Positions 6,923 to 9,671 of a stretch of DNA of 9,671 bases are shown here, piece after piece. The position numbers and the translations under genes were made by a program. Each line of letters starts with the position of its first letter. The first letter of the stretch is position 1. The stretch is from assembly GCA_041652255.1 (NCBI GenBank), contig JBAZHT010000064.1, positions 1 through 9,671 of the forward strand. The letters are read 5' to 3'. The stretch comes from DMER64 sp041652255. Its GTDB lineage: Bacteria; Bacteroidota; Bacteroidia; Bacteroidales; UBA932. The notes under the pieces are model-generated. The model saw only the letters and a list, made by a program, of their open reading frames with translations. It ran no database searches and was not told the origin of the DNA.

Positions 6923-7720
6923 TCACAAATGTAGAAAAAAGGAGTGTAAAAACCTTGCAATGCCGTCGTCATCTACTGAAGGGGCTATGTGTGAAGCCGC
7001 CTCAAGCACTTTGGGATCATCCGAGTTTCCCATGGCGACACCCACTTGTACGTATTCCAGCATGGGAACGTCATTGCCCCCGTCTCCGAATGCCATTGTC
7101 CCTTCACAGTCCAGGTTAAAATGTTTCAGGATCTTTTCAATTCCCGTTTTTTTGCTGTTCCCTTTAGGGGTCACATCGGCAAAATGAGGATGCCACCGGC
7201 TGGATTCACAATTTGTAAAGACTTCTTTCATGATCTTCTCTTCCAGTTGCAGATCCCCGTATATATTAACCTGCATAACATCTTCTTCCACGGTTTGCAA
7301 TGGGCGAATTACGGGAAGATCCACTCCAAGAAATTCAGACAGATCTGTGACATCTTTATTGATATAATTAATATAGACATTGTTCCGCGTCATAAGTGAA
7401 ACAGGAAACGGTTCATTTTCCTCCAGGTAATGTACAAGTGCCCGTATGTCCTTGCTGTCTATATTGCTCTGGTATATTACCGTCTCATCACCCGTTGCAC
7501 AATAACACCCGTTTTGTGCCACAACACCGTCAAAATGAATATTGCCCATTTGGGGATGCGAAAAATCCTGAACCAGTACTTTTGGCCTGCCTGTGCATAA
7601 AAAAACTCTGATGCCCTTTGCCTGACACGCCTTGATCGCTTTTGCGGCAGACTCGGGTACCGAATGTGTTTTAAAACTTACCAGCGTGCCATCAATGTCA
7701 AAAAAGATGGAATGTATCAT
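6923..7720 (-). CDS. Cof-type HAD-superfamily sugar phosphatase
   Basis: A 265-residue cytoplasmic hydrolase of the HAD-IIB (Cof) group, which dephosphorylates sugar phosphates, nucleotides or cofactors such as FMN. All four HAD motifs are present: the nucleophile and acid/base aspartates Asp8 and Asp10 (FDIDGTL), Thr43 (LCTGRP), Lys190 (TPKGNSKKTGI) and Asp213 with Asp217 (FGDGGNDVPML). The C2-type cap lies between motifs II and III, roughly residues 80-185. 'VAMGNSDDPKVLEAASHI' near 228-245 is a Cof hallmark. I chose the ATG at 7720 because it places FDIDGT at residues 7-12, as in relatives; a frame-consistent upstream start at 7780 would run through the promoter and into the divergent peptidase gene. 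It is the first gene of an operon with the GH26 and DUF5020 genes. Its substrate is unknown; a role with a sugar phosphate from the GH26 product is only inference. Confidence 0.92.
   Translation of the reverse strand: MIHSIFFDIDGTLVSFKTHSVPESAAKAIKACQAKGIRVFLCTGRPKVLVQDFSHPQMGNIHFDGVVAQNGCYCATGDETVIYQSNIDSKDIRALVHYLEENEPFPVSLMTRNNVYINYINKDVTDLSEFLGVDLPVIRPLQTVEEDVMQVNIYGDLQLEEKIMKEVFTNCESSRWHPHFADVTPKGNSKKTGIEKILKHFNLDCEGTMAFGDGGNDVPMLEYVQVGVAMGNSDDPKVLEAASHIAPSVDDDGIARFLHSFFLHL
6926..6933 (-). promoter_or_regulatory. Possible internal -7 promoter element for the GH26 gene
   Basis: On the minus strand this is TACATTTG, matching TAnnTTTG, followed by TGACT and the GH26 ATG at 6920. It lies in the last codons of the upstream HAD gene. 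The 5-base spacing to ATG is the same as for the M28 peptidase gene. With no visible -33 match, and in coding DNA, it could be chance. Confidence 0.4.
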
Positions 7721-7730
7721 AAATAAGCCG

Positions 7731-7746
7731 CAAAGATATATCTTTG
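7731..7746. promoter_or_regulatory. Palindromic divergent promoter: two back-to-back -7 boxes
   Basis: CAAAGATATATCTTTG is a perfect 16-bp palindrome. Each half is a TATCTTTG box matching the Bacteroidota -7 consensus TAnnTTTG: one on the plus strand (7739-7746), 5 bases before the M28 ATG at 7752, and one on the minus strand (7738-7731), 10 bases before the HAD ATG at 7720. Both promoters therefore occupy the same DNA, and two polymerases could not bind at once. A dimeric regulator site is the alternative reading. No clear -33 TTTG is visible on either side. Confidence 0.65.
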
Positions 7747-7751
7747 TTTCC

Positions 7752-9029
7752 ATGAAACATAGAATAATTGGTCTGACCATATTGCTGCTTTTGACCGTCA
7801 GCAGCCTGAAAGCCCAGGATACTCTGTATTACAGGGAAGTGATCCGGGAATTGGCTTCAAAAAAATATGAAGGACGCTCCGATTACAAAAAAGGAGACGA
7901 AAAAGCGGCACAATACCTGGTAATGCAATTCTGTGAAATTGAAGGGTTGGAACCTGCTTTTAAAAACGGCTATCTTCAACCTTTCACTTACAATGTAAAT
8001 GTATTTCACGATAAAATGGAAATGCGGGTTGACGAAACGGATCTGATTCCCGGCACAGATTTTATTGTCCGCGAATTTTCTCCCTCACAAAAAGGCTCTT
8101 ACAATTTGGAATATATTTCCAAAGAAGATCACAATCCGGAACGTCTGCTGCCCTTACTGGAAACCGGAAGGTTCAAAGATTCCTACATTGTCTTGCAATT
8201 TGACCTGGTATACCAATACCTGGGAATCGCACCCGAGGTTCTATACACAATGCCTGTGGCAGGATTTATTATGATACGTGACAGTCAGCCTCCGTTTTTC
8301 AAATCCCGCAGCGGAAAAATGCAACCTGTTCCCGTGATCTGGGTTAGCCCCCTATTTCCGGAGAACGCAAAAAAAATGACCGTCCGCTTTAATAGTCAAT
8401 GGAAAGATAATTATACATCTTCCAATGTTATCGCACGCATTCCGGGTCGTGATCGTAAAGATTCCTGCATTGTTTTTATAGCCCACTACGATCACCTGGG
8501 TCATTTCGGCAAAGATGTTTTTTATCCCGGAGCCAATGACAATGCATCCGGAACGGCTTTCCTGCTGACCCTGGCAAGTTATTATGCTAAGCCTGAGAAC
8601 AGGCCTGATCTGACATATATTTTTATAGCAGCTGCCGCTGAAGAGAACAACCTGCTTGGATCAACTTTTTATACACAGAATCCTGTTGTTCCGCTGGACC
8701 AAACATTGCAGGTCATCAACCTGGATATGGTGGCTGATAACGGAGACCGTTTGTTTGTGGAAACAGGACCGGAAGGAGAAAAAAACCTGCTGCGTTTTCG
8801 CGAGATAAACAGCCGTTTAAACCTTTTCGGAACCATAGAACAGCATCCTCTTTCCAACGACAGCGACCATTACCCGTTTGCCATCAACAAAGTTCCGGCA
8901 CTGTATATAATGATAGACGGGGATGCCTACTCGGTTTATCACACACCCCTGGATGACTACCCTCATATATATTCCAACCGTTATCTGGATTTATTCAGAC
9001 TTGTGACGGAATTTGCCAACAGTTTCTGA
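7752..9029 (+). CDS. Secreted M28-family metallopeptidase (aminopeptidase-like)
   Basis: A 425-residue exported protein: signal peptide about residues 1-21 (cleavage after SLKA, before QDTLYY), an N-terminal helical segment, an insert near residues 85-215 resembling a protease-associated lid, then a zinc peptidase domain. The M28 ligands are all visible: His245 and Asp247 (AHYDHLG), the bridging Asp263 (GANDNASG), catalytic Glu297 with ligand Glu298 (AAAEENNLLGS), Asp325 (INLDMVA) and His397 (VYHTPLDDY); SDHYPF (371-376) is also conserved. The family removes N-terminal residues from peptides, usually in the periplasm or outside the cell. I chose the ATG at 7752 because it begins the signal peptide and follows a TATCTTTG box by 5 bases; an in-frame start at 7632 would lie inside the divergent HAD gene. 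The last 16 codons overlap the 3' end of the converging HAD hydrolase gene. Peptide specificity is unknown. Confidence 0.93.
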   Translation: MKHRIIGLTILLLLTVSSLKAQDTLYYREVIRELASKKYEGRSDYKKGDEKAAQYLVMQFCEIEGLEPAFKNGYLQPFTYNVNVFHDKMEMRVDETDLIPGTDFIVREFSPSQKGSYNLEYISKEDHNPERLLPLLETGRFKDSYIVLQFDLVYQYLGIAPEVLYTMPVAGFIMIRDSQPPFFKSRSGKMQPVPVIWVSPLFPENAKKMTVRFNSQWKDNYTSSNVIARIPGRDRKDSCIVFIAHYDHLGHFGKDVFYPGANDNASGTAFLLTLASYYAKPENRPDLTYIFIAAAAEENNLLGSTFYTQNPVVPLDQTLQVINLDMVADNGDRLFVETGPEGEKNLLRFREINSRLNLFGTIEQHPLSNDSDHYPFAINKVPALYIMIDGDAYSVYHTPLDDYPHIYSNRYLDLFRLVTEFANSF

Positions 9030-9628
9030 ATACCAGGGACCCAGTTGGCTCCGTTGATCGGCATATACGTTATCATACCCATCTGTTGCCCCATTTTTAT
9101 ATTAGCCTGCCCGTCATCAATAAAAAGGATCTCACCGGGTTTTTCATTCAGTTCAGCAAGTACTTTTTCAAAAATGGCAGCATCGGGTTTTACACAGCGC
9201 ATTTTGTAAGACAGAAAAAAATGATCAAAGTATGCATTAAGGGAATGCCCGGTCCCGCAAAAATCCGGATTGGCTGCCCAGTCCATAATAAAAGGATTTG
9301 TATTGCTTAACAGGCAAACCCGGTACTGTTTTCTCAATGATTCAAGAAAGGAGAGCCTTTCCGCGGGGACATCCTTTATAATGGACAACCAGGCATGCGA
9401 AGCCTGCTCACAGGTTATGGTTTTTCCGCACAAACGGCTTAACTCCGAACAAAAACCGCTTGCATCAATTCGTCCGTCTTCCAGTTCCAGAAAAAAACCC
9501 TTTTGTTTATAACAATCCAGGTAAGAAGAGGCGTTTTTCAGGCCCAGATCTTGAAATGCAGCCACTGAACGTTCCCGGTCAATGTTGATAATGACCCCGC
9601 CCAAATCAAAAATTATAGTTTTAATCAT
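8981..9628 (-). CDS. HAD-IA hydrolase, YihX-like phosphatase
   Basis: A 215-residue cytoplasmic HAD subfamily IA protein. The motifs are FDLGGV with nucleophile Asp8, LLSNTN (Ser108), KPDAAIFE (Lys147) and FIDDGQANI (Asp171, Asp172). The cap is helical, about residues 16-90. Position +2 from the nucleophile is Gly10, not the usual Asp; E. coli YihX, an alpha-D-glucose-1-phosphate phosphatase, has the same DLG pattern, and the overall arrangement (FDLGxVIxxID, LSNTN, RKP/VKP, DDxxxNI) also resembles YihX. A sugar-phosphate phosphatase role is therefore plausible but unproven. I chose the ATG at 9628, which starts directly at MIKTIIFDLGG; a TTG at 9640 would add four residues. The gene converges on the M28 peptidase gene and overlaps it by 49 bases. 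Upstream neighbours lie outside the window. Confidence 0.88.
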   Translation of the reverse strand: MIKTIIFDLGGVIINIDRERSVAAFQDLGLKNASSYLDCYKQKGFFLELEDGRIDASGFCSELSRLCGKTITCEQASHAWLSIIKDVPAERLSFLESLRKQYRVCLLSNTNPFIMDWAANPDFCGTGHSLNAYFDHFFLSYKMRCVKPDAAIFEKVLAELNEKPGEILFIDDGQANIKMGQQMGMITYMPINGANWVPGIQKLLANSVTSLNKSR

Positions 9629-9637
9629 TACTAAAAA

Positions 9638-9646
9638 CAAAGTTTA
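9638..9646 (-). promoter_or_regulatory. Weak -7-like element before the YihX-like gene
   Basis: The minus strand reads TAAACTTTG, which has the TA and TTTG of the Bacteroidota -7 box but three bases between them instead of two. It ends 9 bases before the ATG at 9628. About 20 bases further upstream is at the window edge, so a -33 element cannot be judged. Confidence 0.25.
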
Positions 9647-9671
9647 TCCACCCGGTAAACCCATCAGGAAA

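Noticed and set aside
6561..7187. Open frame of 208 codons on the plus strand across the GH26 and HAD genes
   Set aside because: It is antisense to two genes with intact catalytic motifs, and its composition is rich in Pro, Ser, Cys and His without domain signatures.
7632..7751. Longer N-terminus for the M28 peptidase
   Set aside because: It would sit inside the divergent HAD gene, hide the signal peptide and skip the promoter; the ATG at 7752 explains all three.
7721..7780. Longer N-terminus for the Cof-type HAD protein
   Set aside because: It would extend past the promoter palindrome into the M28 coding region and push motif I away from its usual place near the N-terminus.

Overview
The window looks like Bacteroidota DNA, most likely from the order Bacteroidales. 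The evidence is a SusC/SusD pair, a DUF5020-type outer-membrane protein, lipoprotein glycan-binding and glycan-degrading proteins, start codons without clear Shine-Dalgarno sequences, and several copies of the Bacteroidota -7 promoter element TAnnTTTG just upstream of start codons. Eight protein genes fill almost all of it. There is no stretch over 300 bases without a gene, and I saw no tRNA, rRNA, CRISPR array, insertion sequence or other mobile element.

Layout. Positions 1-1959 (+) hold the 3' end of a SusC-like TonB-dependent transporter gene followed by its SusD-like lipoprotein partner. A strong intrinsic terminator (1983-2013) closes that operon. Next is a divergent pair: a YgiQ/UPF0313 radical SAM gene (1976-3697, -) and a metal-dependent Xaa-Pro aminopeptidase gene (3747-5135, +), with both promoters in a 49-base gap. 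A minus-strand cluster follows, read from 7720 down to 5146: a Cof-type HAD phosphatase, a GH26 lipoprotein (probable beta-mannanase) and a DUF5020 outer-membrane protein. A divergent secreted M28 metallopeptidase (7752-9029, +) shares a palindromic promoter region with this cluster. Last is a YihX-like HAD hydrolase (8981-9628, -), whose 3' end overlaps the peptidase gene.

How the genes fit together. The SusC/SusD pair imports an oligosaccharide or other ligand across the outer membrane; the substrate cannot be read from this fragment. The HAD/GH26/DUF5020 cluster resembles a very small glycan-use unit: a cell-envelope endo-mannanase candidate, a porin-like barrel and a cytoplasmic sugar-phosphatase-like enzyme. 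That functional link is inference. The two peptidases and the YgiQ protein are housekeeping or general catabolic functions.

No clearly new system is present. The most distinctive features are regulatory: two -7 boxes fused back to back in a perfect 16-bp palindrome, repeated placement of TAnnTTTG 4-5 bases before ATG (implying leaderless or nearly leaderless mRNAs), and a terminator hairpin embedded in the 3' coding end of the opposing ygiQ-like gene.
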